Assembly (NCBI RefSeq): GCF_029504575.1 | Contig: NZ_JAQFII010000001.1 | Coordinates: 3,417,001 to 3,481,000, forward strand | Direction: 5' to 3' | Source: Streptomyces sp. SPB162 | GTDB taxonomy: Bacteria > Actinomycetota > Actinomycetes > Streptomycetales > Streptomycetaceae | Length of the DNA: 64,000 nucleotides | Shown here: in pieces, positions 55,495 to 64,000 of the stretch | Numbering within the stretch: position 1 is the stretch's first letter | How the letters are laid out: each line of letters begins with the position of its first letter | Made by a program: the position numbers and the translations under genes | Notes under the pieces: generated by a model | Told to the model about the DNA's origin: nothing | Databases searched by the model: none | Seen by the model: only the letters and a program-made list of their open reading frames with translations

Positions 55495-55636
55495 GTCCGG
55501 TTCCCTCCTATGGAGGCTGTGAGGGTGATAACGCAAAGTAGCTAGATGGTGACAGAAGCTGGGGCTGTACCCGAGCATCGCACGCCTTACCCTGCGCTTA
55601 CGGTCCCTCGGACGGGTGAACCGGGAGGCGTCGCGG

Positions 55637-56809
55637 TCACGAATCGCTGCGCCGGTGCACCCTCGTGACCCAGTCCGCCGGTTTGGCGATCTCCGCCTTC
55701 GTCGGGAGCGTGTTGGGCGACGTCCAGACGCGGTTGAAGCCGTCCATGCCCACCTCGTCGACGACGGCGCGCACGAAGCGCTCGCCGTCCTTGTACTGGC
55801 GCAGCTTCGCGTCCAGCCCCAGCACCTTGCGCAGCACCTGGTCCAGCCGGCCCGCGCCGCTGGCCCTGCGCTGCTGGAACTTCTCCCGGATCTCCGCGAC
55901 CGAGGGCACGACGTCGGGCCCCACGCCGTCCATCACGAAGTCCGCGTGGCCCTCCAGCAGCGACATGACGGCGGTCAGGCGCGCGAGGATCTCCCGCTGG
56001 ACGGGGGTCTGGACGAAGTCGACGATGCTGCGGCCCTCTTCGGGCTCGTCGTCCCCCCGCGTGCCCTTCGATCCGCCGGCCCCGCCGCCCGAGAACGACT
56101 GCGCGGCCTCGCGGATCCGTTCGATGACGGTGGAGGCGTCCATGTCGGTCTCGCCGAGGAAGGACTGGATCTCGCCCTCGATGTGGTCGCGCAGCCACGG
56201 CACGGCGGTGAACTGGGTGCGGTGCGTCTCCTCGTGCAGGCACACCCACAGCCGGAAGTCGTGCGGGTCCACGTCGAGTTCGCGCTCGACGTGCACGATG
56301 TTCGGCGCCACCAGCAGCAGGCGACCGGCGCGCGGCTCCCCCGGGCCGGGGGCGACGGGGCCGGCCGGCAGCTCGCGGGTGGCGGGGGCGAAGGTCTCGT
56401 ACTGACCGAGCACCCGGGACGCCAGGAACGACAGCAGCATCCCGACCTCGACGCCGGTGACCTTGCCGCCGACCGTGCCCAGCGCCATCCCGCCGAGACC
56501 ACCGGGGCGGCGCTCCTGCATCTTGCCCAGCAGCGGCTTGAGGATCTCGCGGAAGCCGGCGACGTTCGCCTTCACCCAGCCCACCCGGTCCACGATCAGC
56601 ACCGGCGTGCCGTTCGTCATGGACGCGTCCCCGTACATACGGGTGAACGCGCGCACGTGCTCCTCCGAGGAGCGCGCGTGCTTGCGCAACTCGGCCACGA
56701 TCGCCCGCGCCTCGTCCCCGCTGACTTCAGGGCCCGGCCGCATCAACCGCTGTGCGGTCGCCACTGCGAGGTTCCAGTCGACCATGTCGGCACCACCGAA
56801 GCTCGTCAT
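55637..56809 (-). CDS. Zinc-dependent metalloprotease-like protein (DUF2342)
   Basis: A 390-residue protein of the DUF2342 family, sometimes annotated as F420-biosynthesis-associated. Starts [20 protein letters not shown]. The zinc-protease motif is [13 protein letters not shown] (HEETH), with a downstream acidic helix ([20 protein letters not shown]) and [16 protein letters not shown], whose Glu/His/Asp may complete the metal site. Ends [20 protein letters not shown]. No signal peptide, so intracellular. It lies between dac and tilS on the same strand, an order often kept in actinobacteria. Physiological substrate unknown. Start ATG 56809. Confidence 0.9.
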   Translation of the reverse strand: MTSFGGADMVDWNLAVATAQRLMRPGPEVSGDEARAIVAELRKHARSSEEHVRAFTRMYGDASMTNGTPVLIVDRVGWVKANVAGFREILKPLLGKMQERRPGGLGGMALGTVGGKVTGVEVGMLLSFLASRVLGQYETFAPATRELPAGPVAPGPGEPRAGRLLLVAPNIVHVERELDVDPHDFRLWVCLHEETHRTQFTAVPWLRDHIEGEIQSFLGETDMDASTVIERIREAAQSFSGGGAGGSKGTRGDDEPEEGRSIVDFVQTPVQREILARLTAVMSLLEGHADFVMDGVGPDVVPSVAEIREKFQQRRASGAGRLDQVLRKVLGLDAKLRQYKDGERFVRAVVDEVGMDGFNRVWTSPNTLPTKAEIAKPADWVTRVHRRSDS

Positions 56810-56909
56810 GCCTTCACGGTACGTTGCCGCTCCCGTTTTCAGGGTCGGATAACGCCCGGGGTTCGGGGACTGGCCCCGGGCAGGGCTGGGGCGGGGCGGG
56901 AGCGGGGGT

Positions 56910-58316
56910 TCAGCAGCCGCAGGCGGCGAGGGCGGACGCCAGCCGGTCGAGGGCGCTCTGGGCGGCCGTCGCGGACGTGGTGCCCTGCGCAAGGAAGGCG
57001 AAGGTGAGCAGCCGGCCGTCGGCGGTGACGACGGTCCCGGTGATGGCGTTGACCCCGGTGAGGGTGCCGGTCTTGGCGCGGATCAGGCCGGCGCCGGAGG
57101 CGGGGCCGCCGCGGAACCGGTCGGAGAGGGTGCCGGAGAAGCCGGCGACGGGCAGTCCGGTGAGGATCGGCCGCAGTTGGGGGTGATGGGGCGACGCGGC
57201 CAGGGCGAGGAGCCGCGCGAGCTGCTGCGCGGACAGCGCGTCGGCGCGGCTGAGGCCGCTGCCGTCGGTGAACTTCGCCCCGGCCGGCGGCAGGCCGAGC
57301 CGGTCCAGGGCCGCGGTGACCGCCTGCTGCGCGCCGCCGAAGCTCGCGGGCAGGTGCGCGGCGATCGCGGTCTGCCGGGCGAGGGCCTCCGCGATGTCGT
57401 TGTCGCTGTTGGTCAGCATCCGCTCGACGAGCGCGGACAGCGGCGCGGACCGGGCCACGGCCAGCTGGCTGCCGGACGCGGCGGCGGAGGTCCTCACCGG
57501 GGTGCCCGTCACCTCGATCCCGCGTGCCCTGAGCAGCTTCGCGAACGCGGTGGCGGTGTCGGCGGCCGGGTCGGGAGAGCGGTCGGCAGGGCCGTGGTCG
57601 CTCTTGTCGACGCGTCCCTCGTCGGTCATCAGCGGGGTCACCGGCGCGATGTTCTCGTTGCGCCCGATGGGGTGCAGGACGGATCCCGAGTACAGCGACA
57701 GGTCGTAGCCGAGCGAGGTGGCGGTGGTGCCGCGGGCGGCCAGCGCGCGGGCGGTGTCGTCGGCCAGGGTGCGCAGCGCCGCGGCGGTGAGGGTGGGGTC
57801 GCCGCCGCCCACGAGCACGGTGCTGTGCTCCCCCGCGGCCAACACCGTCGTCGATATCCGGTGGTCGGGGCCGAGTACGGAGAGGGCGGCCGCGGCCGTC
57901 GCGATCTTTATGGTCGAGGCCGGCACGGACGGGGTACCGGCGCCGGAGCCGAACAGCAGCTTGCCGGTGGCCGCGTCGATGACGGCTCCGGTGCGCAGCG
58001 GGCCGAGGGCCGGGTCGCGCAGCAGCGGTGCGAGCCGGGCGGCGAGCGCCTGCTGGGTGGGGAGCGTGCCCGGGTCCGTGGCGGGCGCGGTGAGCACCCG
58101 GCCGGCGGGCGGGGCGGCGGCCTCGGTGGGCGCCGGCGGGCGGGGCACGGCGGCGGTGCGGCCGTCCGGCTGGTGGCCCCGGGAGGCGGCGGCCGCCCGT
58201 TCCGCCGTACGCTGACCCGACTCCCACGGTCCGGCCGCGGCCACCGCCGCGAAGGAAAGGGTCAGTCCGAGTGCGGCCGACCCCGCCACTACCTGCCATG
58301 TTCTGGCGTCCGGCAC
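56910..58316 (-). CDS. dacB: D-alanyl-D-alanine carboxypeptidase/endopeptidase, PBP4 (DacB) family
   Basis: A class-C low-molecular-weight penicillin-binding protein of about 468 residues, exported by an N-terminal helix (VVAGSAALGLTLSFAAVAAA) after DARTWQ. A Pro/Ala-rich linker precedes the penicillin-binding fold: SxxK in VPASTIKIATAAAAL, VLVGGGDPTLT, the family insert SLGYDLSLYSGSVLHPIGRN, SxN in MLTNSDNDIAEALARQTA, FTDGSGLSRADALSAQQLAR, and KTG in LIRAKTGTLTGVNAITGTVV. It trims peptidoglycan peptides. The GTG at 58316 is preferred because the signal sequence starts there; a GTG at 58361 is possible. Divergent from ppa. Confidence 0.92.
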   Translation of the reverse strand: MPDARTWQVVAGSAALGLTLSFAAVAAAGPWESGQRTAERAAAASRGHQPDGRTAAVPRPPAPTEAAAPPAGRVLTAPATDPGTLPTQQALAARLAPLLRDPALGPLRTGAVIDAATGKLLFGSGAGTPSVPASTIKIATAAAALSVLGPDHRISTTVLAAGEHSTVLVGGGDPTLTAAALRTLADDTARALAARGTTATSLGYDLSLYSGSVLHPIGRNENIAPVTPLMTDEGRVDKSDHGPADRSPDPAADTATAFAKLLRARGIEVTGTPVRTSAAASGSQLAVARSAPLSALVERMLTNSDNDIAEALARQTAIAAHLPASFGGAQQAVTAALDRLGLPPAGAKFTDGSGLSRADALSAQQLARLLALAASPHHPQLRPILTGLPVAGFSGTLSDRFRGGPASGAGLIRAKTGTLTGVNAITGTVVTADGRLLTFAFLAQGTTSATAAQSALDRLASALAACGC

Positions 58317-58403
58317 CCCCGACCAGCCCCTTTCGCGACCACACACCTGCGTGGGAGACACTTAATCACCAGAAGTATGTGCTGATCATGGAGGAGTAGG
58401 GCC

Positions 58404-58907
58404 TTGGAGTTCGACGTCACGATCGAGATCCCGAAGGGTTCCCGGAACAAGTACGAGGTGGACCACGAGACCGGTCGTATCCGCTTGGACCGCCGGCTCT
58501 TCACCTCGACCAGTTACCCGGCCGACTACGGCTTCGTCGAGAACACCCTGGGTGAGGACGGCGACCCGCTGGACGCCCTGGTCATCCTTGATGAGCCGAC
58601 GTTCCCCGGCTGCCTCATCAAGTGCCGCGCCGTCGGCATGTTCCGTATGACCGACGAGGCCGGCGGCGACGACAAGCTGCTGTGCGTCCCGGCGTCCGAC
58701 CCGCGGGTGGAGCACTTGCGTGACATCCATCACGTGTCGGAGTTCGACCGCCTGGAGATCCAGCACTTCTTCGAGGTCTACAAGGACCTGGAGCCCGGCA
58801 AGTCCGTCGAGGGCGCCAACTGGGTCGGCCGCATCGAGGCCGAGGCCGAGATCGAGGCGTCCTACAAGCGCCTGAAGGACTCGGGTCAGGTCTTCCACAG
58901 CCACTGA
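58404..58907 (+). CDS. ppa: Inorganic pyrophosphatase
   Basis: A 167-residue family-I soluble pyrophosphatase hydrolysing PPi to phosphate. Landmarks: [40 protein letters not shown] with the catalytic/metal Asp cluster, [37 protein letters not shown], and the final [20 protein letters not shown]. The start is a TTG at 58404, fixed by a strong GGAGGAG 8-14 nt upstream. An in-frame ATG is absent nearby. Confidence 0.97.
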   Translation: MEFDVTIEIPKGSRNKYEVDHETGRIRLDRRLFTSTSYPADYGFVENTLGEDGDPLDALVILDEPTFPGCLIKCRAVGMFRMTDEAGGDDKLLCVPASDPRVEHLRDIHHVSEFDRLEIQHFFEVYKDLEPGKSVEGANWVGRIEAEAEIEASYKRLKDSGQVFHSH

Positions 58908-58936
58908 CCCCTGGTCGCGCGCACCGGAGACGTCCC

Positions 58937-58976
58937 GAACGCCGGGCAGGCCCTTCACGGGGCCTGCCCGGCGTTC
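58937..58976. terminator. Bidirectional terminator between ppa and the ThrE gene
   Basis: A perfect 17-bp stem (GAACGCCGGGCAGGCCC at 58937-58953 with 58960-58976) and a TTCACG loop, in the 118-bp spacer between convergent genes. Confidence 0.85.
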
Positions 58977-59025
58977 GCGCGTTCCGGCCTCGGAAGCCGG
59001 CTGGGAAGCCGCCCCTGGAGCCCGC

Positions 59026-60678
59026 TCAGAAGCCCCTGGTGCGCTTGGCCGCGCGGCGCCGGGCCGGGTCGGCGGACCCCGGCGTCTTGAGGAACATGCG
59101 GGCGATCTCCCCGCCGAGGTTCACGCCGATGGCGACGGCGAGGGCCAGCGCCGCGGCCTTCGTCAGGGAGGTGAACCCCTCCGCCGTGTGGTTCTGGGTG
59201 AAGGCGAGCAGCCCGAAGTACGTCGCCGAGCCGGGCAACAGCGGGCCGATCGCGGCCGTGACGTACGGCAGGACCGACGCGTACCGGTAGCGGGCCATCA
59301 GCTGGCCGAAGAGGCCGACGAGGCCCGCCGCGGCCGCGGTGGCGACGACCGGGTTGGCGCCGAGCTGCTGGTGCAGCACCCCGTAGACCGTCCAGGCGAC
59401 GCCGCCGTTGAGCGTGGCGAGCAGCAGCACCCCGCGCTCGCACTGCAGCAGCACCGCGAAGGCGAGGGTGAGGGACATCGCGGACAGCAGCTGCACCCAG
59501 GGGTGGTCGTAGGCGCGCAGCGCCTGCTCCGGGTCGAAGTCGGCGCCCAGCCGCACGCCCGCGTACAGCACGATCGTCACGCCGAAGACGATGCCGACGA
59601 CGAGGTACATGACCTCCAGCAGCCGCGCGGACGCGGTGATGTAGAACCCGGTCAGGCCGTCCTGGACGCCTGCCACCAGGGCCCGTCCCGGTAGCAGGGT
59701 GAACAGTCCGCCGGTGATCACGGCGGACGCCTGGAGGTCGGCCGCGCCCGGCAGGTGGTCGGCGTAGAGGTTGACGACGATGCCCATCGCGGCGGCCGGC
59801 ATCGCGGCGGCGGCGAACTGGTAGAACTCCGGCAGCCCGCGCCCCGCGCAGAGCCAGGCCAGCCGGTCGCCGAGCATCGCGGCCAGCGCCGCCGCGAGGA
59901 AGATCAGCGGACCACCGCCGACCAGGATGCTCGCCGACCCGGCCAGCAGCCCGGCGGCGCCGGTCAAAACCCAGCCGCTGTAGGGGTGCCGGTTGCGGCG
60001 GATCGCGGCCAGCCGGCCGTAGGACTCCTCCAGCGTCGCCTCGTGCGCGGTGATGTCGTCCACGAGCTGGAAGACGGCCGCGAGCCGCGTGTAGTCGGTG
60101 CCCCGGCGGCGCACGGTGCGGCTCGCGCCGACCGGCGCGTCGACGAGGGACGGCTGGTACGAGATGCCCAGCAGCGTGAACGTGACGGTGGGTTCCACCC
60201 GGGCCAGCCCGTAGGCGTGCGCGACGCCGAACATCGCCGCCTCGACGTCCTCGGCGCCCTCACCACCCGCGAGCAGCAGCTCGCCGATGCGCAGCGTGAG
60301 GTCGAGCACCCGGGGCACCGGCGGGCCGGCCTCCGGCTTGTCGGCGGGCAGCTCGGGCACCGGGCGCTCGGTGACCGGCATCCGGACCAGCTCGCGCATG
60401 CGGTCCTGCCAGGGGACGACGCCCTTGGTGAGCCGTATGACGGGGATGCCGTCGGGGGGTGTGAACGCGTTCCCGACACCGTGGGCGGCGGAGGAGGCGG
60501 GCGCGGTGAAGGCAGAGCCTTCCGCCTCCGGCCCGGCCGGCAGCTCCACCCCCGTCGGTGCGGCGAACTCCGATGTCGTCGAACCGTCGGATTCCGGGAC
60601 CGACGGCATCGGTACACCCACGGGGGGCGTGAACTCCGACCGCGACTCATCCGAGTCCGGCTTCTCTTCGTCCGCCAC
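59026..60678 (-). CDS. ThrE-type threonine/serine exporter
   Basis: A 550-residue membrane transporter with the fused ThrE layout. An acidic/Pro-rich N-tail has TPPVGVPMPSV and AAPTGVELPA repeats. The cytosolic DUF1212 half is RVLDLTLRIGELLLAGGEGA, EDVEAAMFGVAHAYGL, VEPTVTFTLLGISYQP. About ten helices follow, including GWVLTGAAGLLAGSASILVG and the DUF3815 half GGVAWTVYGVLHQQLGANPV, AAIGPLLPGSATYFGLLAFT. The family exports threonine and serine by proton motive force in Corynebacterium. Substrate here is inferred. The GTG at 60678 starts MADEEKPDS. Confidence 0.9.
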   Translation of the reverse strand: MADEEKPDSDESRSEFTPPVGVPMPSVPESDGSTTSEFAAPTGVELPAGPEAEGSAFTAPASSAAHGVGNAFTPPDGIPVIRLTKGVVPWQDRMRELVRMPVTERPVPELPADKPEAGPPVPRVLDLTLRIGELLLAGGEGAEDVEAAMFGVAHAYGLARVEPTVTFTLLGISYQPSLVDAPVGASRTVRRRGTDYTRLAAVFQLVDDITAHEATLEESYGRLAAIRRNRHPYSGWVLTGAAGLLAGSASILVGGGPLIFLAAALAAMLGDRLAWLCAGRGLPEFYQFAAAAMPAAAMGIVVNLYADHLPGAADLQASAVITGGLFTLLPGRALVAGVQDGLTGFYITASARLLEVMYLVVGIVFGVTIVLYAGVRLGADFDPEQALRAYDHPWVQLLSAMSLTLAFAVLLQCERGVLLLATLNGGVAWTVYGVLHQQLGANPVVATAAAAGLVGLFGQLMARYRYASVLPYVTAAIGPLLPGSATYFGLLAFTQNHTAEGFTSLTKAAALALAVAIGVNLGGEIARMFLKTPGSADPARRRAAKRTRGF

Positions 60679-60764
60679 GTTGACCGACCACCTCCGGTGA
60701 TCAGTGTGCAGGGCGCACGGCGTCCACCGCGATTCCCGCCCTGCTCACCGCCCCCGCGGGCGCT

Positions 60765-61466
60765 CTACCTGGCCCGGTGGCGGCCGCCCCGGCCGGCGGT
60801 GCCGACGGGCGGCGTGGGCGTGTCCGCGGGGGGCCGGGGGCCCTCCTTCTTCGACTTCGCGCGGGCCCGGAGGAACTCGATGGCGATCGGGACGACCGAG
60901 ACGAGCACGATCGCGACCAGGATCAGCTCGATGTTCTCGTGGACGAACGCGATCTGGCCGAGCCAGTAGCCGAGGAGGGTGACGCCGCCCCCCCAGAGGG
61001 TTCCGCCGATGATGTTGTAGGTGACGAACGTCCGGTAGTTCATCCGGCTGACGCCGGCGATGATCGGCGTGAACGTGCGGACGATGGGCACGAAGCGGGC
61101 CAGCACGATCGACTTGGGACCGTGCTTCTCGAAGAAGGCGTGCGCCTTCTCGATGTTCTCCTGCTTGAAGAGCCTGGAGTCCGGCCGCCGGAAGAGCGAG
61201 GGTCCGACCTTGCGGCCGAAGAGGAAGCCGACCTGGTCACCGACGATCGCGGCGACGACGACGAGCAGCGTCACCAGCCACAGCGGGGTCTTGAGGGTGC
61301 CGCCCGCGACCAGCAGGCCGGTCGTGAAGAGGAGCGAGTCCCCGGGCAGGAAGAATCCGATCAGCAGGCCCGACTCTGCGAAGACGATCAACAGCACGCC
61401 CCACAGGCCGAACGAGTTGATCAGGTGGTCGGGATCGAGCCAGCTGGGGCCCAGGGCGATGTTCAT
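60765..61466 (-). CDS. DedA-family (VTT domain) membrane protein
   Basis: A 233-residue inner-membrane protein of the DedA/SNARE-associated family, whose members include undecaprenyl-phosphate and phospholipid flippases. Landmarks: IVFAESGLLIGFFLPGDSLL, FTTGLLVAGG, VAAIVGDQVGFLFGRKVGPS, EKAHAFFEKHGPKSIVLARF, VPIVRTFTPIIAGVSRMNYR with the conserved Arg pair, and FVTYNIIGGTLWGGGVTLLG. The ATG at 61466 has an adjacent GTG at 61469. No clear ribosome binding site is seen (ACCTGG only), so a leaderless or short-leader mRNA is possible. Divergent from the ABC ATPase gene. Confidence 0.93.
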   Translation of the reverse strand: MNIALGPSWLDPDHLINSFGLWGVLLIVFAESGLLIGFFLPGDSLLFTTGLLVAGGTLKTPLWLVTLLVVVAAIVGDQVGFLFGRKVGPSLFRRPDSRLFKQENIEKAHAFFEKHGPKSIVLARFVPIVRTFTPIIAGVSRMNYRTFVTYNIIGGTLWGGGVTLLGYWLGQIAFVHENIELILVAIVLVSVVPIAIEFLRARAKSKKEGPRPPADTPTPPVGTAGRGGRHRAR

Positions 61467-61703
61467 CACCAGGTAAAAGTACCAACCGAATCGTTGCGCC
61501 CCCTGTGTGCGGCGGGCTGGTCGCGATCCGTGCGCACCGCGTGGGGGTTCGGTGCGGGATCCGTGCCGCGGAATTCGCGCCGGTCGAGTTGGCCGAAACG
61601 TTCCCCAACGCGGGGGTGGTGCATTACGTTCTCCGCAACGCCACCGCGTGCACCACGGGCAAATCTCCTGTCACAGCATCTGAACTTTCTGGCGGATCCT
61701 GTT

Positions 61704-63062
61704 ATGACGCGCGCCATCTCCCTTCGCGATCTTTCTAAGTTCTATCCGAAGCAGGCCGCTCCGGCGGTCGACCGGTTTAGCCTGGACGTCGCCCCCGGCG
61801 AGTTTCTGGTCATGCTGGGTCCCTCCGGCTGTGGCAAGTCCACGGTTCTGCGCATGATCGCGGGGCTGGAGGACATCAGCTCGGGCGAGTTGCTGCTCGA
61901 CGGCGAATACGCCAACGACCTCGCACCGGGCGACCGTCGGATGGCGATGGTGTTCCAGAACTTCGCGCTGTATCCAAGCATGACCAGCCGGCAGAACATC
62001 GGGTTCCCGCTGCGCTTCGAAATGCCGGGAGAGGACCAGAATCCGCGGGTCGAGGAGACCGCGCGGATCCTGGGCATCGAGGAGATCCTGGACCGCTACC
62101 CCGGGCAGCTGTCCGGCGGTGAGCGGCAGCGGGTCGCGATGGGCCGCGCCATCTCGCGGCACCCGTCGGTCTTCCTGATGGACGAGCCGCTGTCGAACCT
62201 GGACGCCAAACTGCGCTCGCACCTGCGCGCCGAGATCGCCCGGCTGACCCGCGGAATGGGCGTCACCACCGTGTACGTGACGCACGATCAGGCCGAGGCC
62301 ATGTCGCTCGGCGACCGCGTCGCGGTCATGCGCGGCGGAGTGCTGCAGCAGGTCGGAACGCCGCGCGACACCTACCACCTGCCGGTGAACGTGTTCGTCG
62401 CCGCGTTCATCGGGACCCCGAGGATCAATCTGCTGCAGGCCACGGTGCTGGCGCCGTTGGGCGGCGGCATGTGGATCGACTTCGGGCGGCAGCGCCTGGG
62501 GCTGCCGGAGCCGCTGAGCCTGGACCATCAGATGCTCCGCATCCAGCAGGGCCGCGACATCATCGTCGGACTGCGCTCCGAGGCGGTGCGGATCGCCGCG
62601 CCGAGCAACGCGCACGCGGGCGAGGTGGTGCTCAGCGGCATCGTCGAGCACGTGGAGTACCAGGGGCACGAGTGCCTGGTGCACCTGAACACCGGAGCGA
62701 AGCCGGCGGTCGTGCCCGAGCTGGAGGCGCCCCGGCTGCCCGCGCAGCGCACCCGTTCCGCGGCGCGGCGGGCGGCAGCGGGGCCCGGCGGTCTCGGCAA
62801 GCTGGCGAGGAAGGCCGCCGGGCGGTTCCCCGGGCTGCTGCAGGAGCCCGACACCTCCGGCGCGGTCAAGGTGCTCGACCCGCCGCCGGCCGACCGCGCG
62901 GAGCAGCCGACCGGCGACCTGGTGGTCCGCACCGGGCCCGACATCCGGGTCAGGCCCGGGGACCGGGTGCCGCTCCTGGTGGACCTGGCGCATCTGTACG
63001 TCTTCGACAACACCGGCCGCCGGATCTGCCCCGCTCCCGCGGAGCAGCCGCGCCTGGAGTGA
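61704..63062 (+). CDS. MalK/UgpC/MsiK-type ABC ATPase with extended TOBE region
   Basis: A 452-residue ATPase of the carbohydrate-uptake class 1 type. Walker A MLGPSGCGKSTVLRMIAGLE, Q-loop MVFQNFALYPSMTSRQNIGF, signature LSGGERQRVAMGRAIS, Walker B VFLMDEPLSNLDAKLRSHLR, H-loop TVYVTHDQAEAMSLGD, then AFIGTPRINLLQATVLAPLG. The usual MalK length is about 370. Here about 70 extra residues, Arg/Ala/Pro-rich ([20 protein letters not shown]), interrupt the C-terminal TOBE domain before IRVRPGDRVPLLVDLAHLYV. No permease genes adjoin it, so it probably serves unlinked importers, as MsiK does. Start ATG 61704. Confidence 0.9.
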   Translation: MTRAISLRDLSKFYPKQAAPAVDRFSLDVAPGEFLVMLGPSGCGKSTVLRMIAGLEDISSGELLLDGEYANDLAPGDRRMAMVFQNFALYPSMTSRQNIGFPLRFEMPGEDQNPRVEETARILGIEEILDRYPGQLSGGERQRVAMGRAISRHPSVFLMDEPLSNLDAKLRSHLRAEIARLTRGMGVTTVYVTHDQAEAMSLGDRVAVMRGGVLQQVGTPRDTYHLPVNVFVAAFIGTPRINLLQATVLAPLGGGMWIDFGRQRLGLPEPLSLDHQMLRIQQGRDIIVGLRSEAVRIAAPSNAHAGEVVLSGIVEHVEYQGHECLVHLNTGAKPAVVPELEAPRLPAQRTRSAARRAAAGPGGLGKLARKAAGRFPGLLQEPDTSGAVKVLDPPPADRAEQPTGDLVVRTGPDIRVRPGDRVPLLVDLAHLYVFDNTGRRICPAPAEQPRLE

Positions 63063-63154
63063 CCGCAAGGCGGGGCGGGGAGCGGCGGCCCGACGGGCGC
63101 GGCGGGCTGGGGCGTCGTATCGTCCCGAAGGGAACCCGTCGAGGAGGAGCCACC

Positions 63155-63208
63155 ATGAGCACGCCCCTGAACGTCACGGCCACCGTCCCCTGCCGAACCA
63201 CCGCCTGA
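63155..63208 (+). CDS. 17-aa leader ORF before glutamate decarboxylase, or frameshifted gadB N-terminus
   Basis: ATG 63155 has the strongest ribosome binding site in the region (GAGGAGGAG, 6 nt away) and encodes MSTPLNVTATVPCRTTA, stopping at TGA 63206-63208, which overlaps the gadB ATG (TGATG). Either this is a coupled leader peptide, or one base is wrong. The gadB frame upstream of its ATG reads protein-like (HGHRPLPNHRL directly before MALHKG), and a 1-bp shift would make MSTPLN... the true GadB start. Other frameshifts in the window make the second reading plausible. Confidence 0.4.
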   Translation: MSTPLNVTATVPCRTTA

Positions 63209-64000
63209 TGGCGCTGCACAAGGGAGCCGGGGACTCCCGTCCGCTCGCGGTCAACCCGTTCTACTACGGCGACGCCGACCCCGCCGGCAGCATGCAGGTC
63301 GCACCGCCCAAGCACCGGCTGCCGGACGGCCCCATGCCGCCGCACACCGCGTACCAGCTGGTCCACGACGAGTTGATGCTCGACGGGAACTCACGGCTCA
63401 ACCTGGCGACGTTCGTCACCACGTGGATGGAGCCGCAGGCCGATGTGCTGATGGCCGAGTGCCGTGACAAGAACATGATCGACAAGGACGAGTACCCGCG
63501 CACCGCGGAGTTGGAGCGGCGCTGCGTGGCGATCCTCGCCGACCTGTGGAACGCGCCTGACCCGACGGCCGTCATCGGCTGTTCGACGACGGGCTCCTCC
63601 GAGGCGTGCATGCTCGCCGGTATGGCCCTCAAGCGGCGCTGGGCGAACCGCAACAAGGACCGCTATCCGGCGACGGCCAGGCCCAATCTGATCATGGGCG
63701 CCAACGTGCAGGTGTGCTGGGAGAAGTTCTGCGCGTTCTGGGAGGTCGAGGCGCGGCTGGTGCCCGTACAGGGCGACCGGCTGCACCTGGACGCCGAGTC
63801 GGCCGTGGCGCTGTGCGACGAGAACACGATCGGCGTAGTCGCCGTGCTCGGATCGACCTTCGACGGATCGTACGAACCGGTCGCGGAGATCTGCGCGGCC
63901 CTCGACGCGCTCCAGGAACGTACCGGCCTGGACGTACCGGTCCATGTGGACGGCGCGTCGGGCGCGATGGTCGCCCCCTTCCTCGACGAGGACCTCGTCT
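63208..64000 (+). CDS. gadB: Glutamate decarboxylase (partial, 3' end beyond window)
   Basis: The first 264 residues of a PLP-dependent glutamate decarboxylase that makes GABA and consumes a proton, linked to acid tolerance. Landmarks: LAVNPFYYGDADPAGSMQVA, PPKHRLPDGPMPPHTAYQLV, HDELMLDGNSRLNLATFVTT, WMEPQADVLMAECRDKNMID, KDEYPRTAELERRCVAILAD, IGCSTTGSSEACMLAGMALK, LIMGANVQVCWEKFCAFWEV and VPVHVDGASGAMVAPFLDED with the PLP-ring Asp. The catalytic Lys block lies beyond the edge. Start ATG 63208 as read; see the preceding leader entry for the uncertainty. Confidence 0.93.
   Translation, partial: MALHKGAGDSRPLAVNPFYYGDADPAGSMQVAPPKHRLPDGPMPPHTAYQLVHDELMLDGNSRLNLATFVTTWMEPQADVLMAECRDKNMIDKDEYPRTAELERRCVAILADLWNAPDPTAVIGCSTTGSSEACMLAGMALKRRWANRNKDRYPATARPNLIMGANVQVCWEKFCAFWEVEARLVPVQGDRLHLDAESAVALCDENTIGVVAVLGSTFDGSYEPVAEICAALDALQERTGLDVPVHVDGASGAMVAPFLDEDLV

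Overview
The window is high-GC actinobacterial DNA that reads as a Streptomyces (or close relative) chromosome. The evidence is third-position G/C bias in every reading frame that makes sense, frequent GTG and TTG starts, stop/start overlaps of the ATGA, GTGA and TGATG type, and gene families typical of the genus: nagK-nagA behind a DasR-like site, a solitary groEL with CIRCE operators, thrC with a sulfur-carrier gene, DUF3263, DUF4031, DUF3180, a DUF2342 protease, an orphan NuoD, and an ftsH-folE-hpt-tilS-dac-ppa block. No rRNA, tRNA, CRISPR array, intact transposase or prophage was seen. Most genes are core or housekeeping.

Layout. 0-9.4 kb: membrane-protein tail, HAD phosphatase, acidic membrane protein, a 131-bp repeat array, a helicase-associated XPB-N/WYL-like protein, VanZ, the XPB-type helicase itself, a frameshifted GT87 glycosyltransferase and a small protein. 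9.5-14.5 kb: a HelD-type RNA polymerase-recycling ATPase and a two-component system, ending at a MITE-like element. 14.7-20.3 kb: CutC, an HD hydrolase, an MFS exporter, DUF4031 and partner, an RpiR/MurR regulator and MurQ. 20.3-24.7 kb (minus strand): groEL with two CIRCE sites, a cold-shock protein, and thrC plus a CysO/MoaD-like carrier behind a SAM-I riboswitch. 24.8-29.6 kb: glucosyl-3-phosphoglycerate synthase, otsA and otsB, the last two converging on two repeat arrays in opposite orientation. 29.7-35.6 kb: sugar-binding lipoprotein with DUF3263, then nagK-nagA and a 1-phosphofructokinase-like gene, and a CBM-like membrane protein. 35.9-39.1 kb: MidA-type methyltransferase beside an orphan nuoD, and a coiled-coil membrane protein. 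39.3-43.1 kb: a divergently arranged osmoprotectant ABC importer. 43.1-44.1 kb: cysteine dioxygenase with rhodanese. 44.3-51.5 kb: folate genes (folP, NTF2-like, folB, folK, DUF3180, then folE) split by an esterase and a DUF2156 lysyltransferase. 51.6-64 kb: ftsH, hpt, tilS, DUF2342 protease, PBP4-type carboxypeptidase, ppa, ThrE exporter, DedA, a MalK/UgpC-type ATPase, and the start of glutamate decarboxylase.

Two themes stand out. First, regulation is legible: SAM-I aptamer with the Shine-Dalgarno in P1, four evenly spaced HrcA half-sites, a DasR-like site, an RpiR-like operator, and a set of near-perfect terminators between converging genes. Second, several conserved genes (GT87, otsB, nagA, the pfkB-like gene, the 38-39 kb membrane protein, probably the gadB leader) carry 1-2 bp frameshifts. 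Clustering of so many in ordinary genes suggests base-level sequence errors at least as much as gene decay.

The most thought-provoking system is the pair at 2.8-7.9 kb. A motor-less protein and the XPB helicase carry recognisably related N-domains, an arrangement resembling the p52-XPB pair of eukaryotic TFIIH. The MidA-NuoD neighbourhood and the SAM-controlled thrC-cysO operon are the next most interesting.
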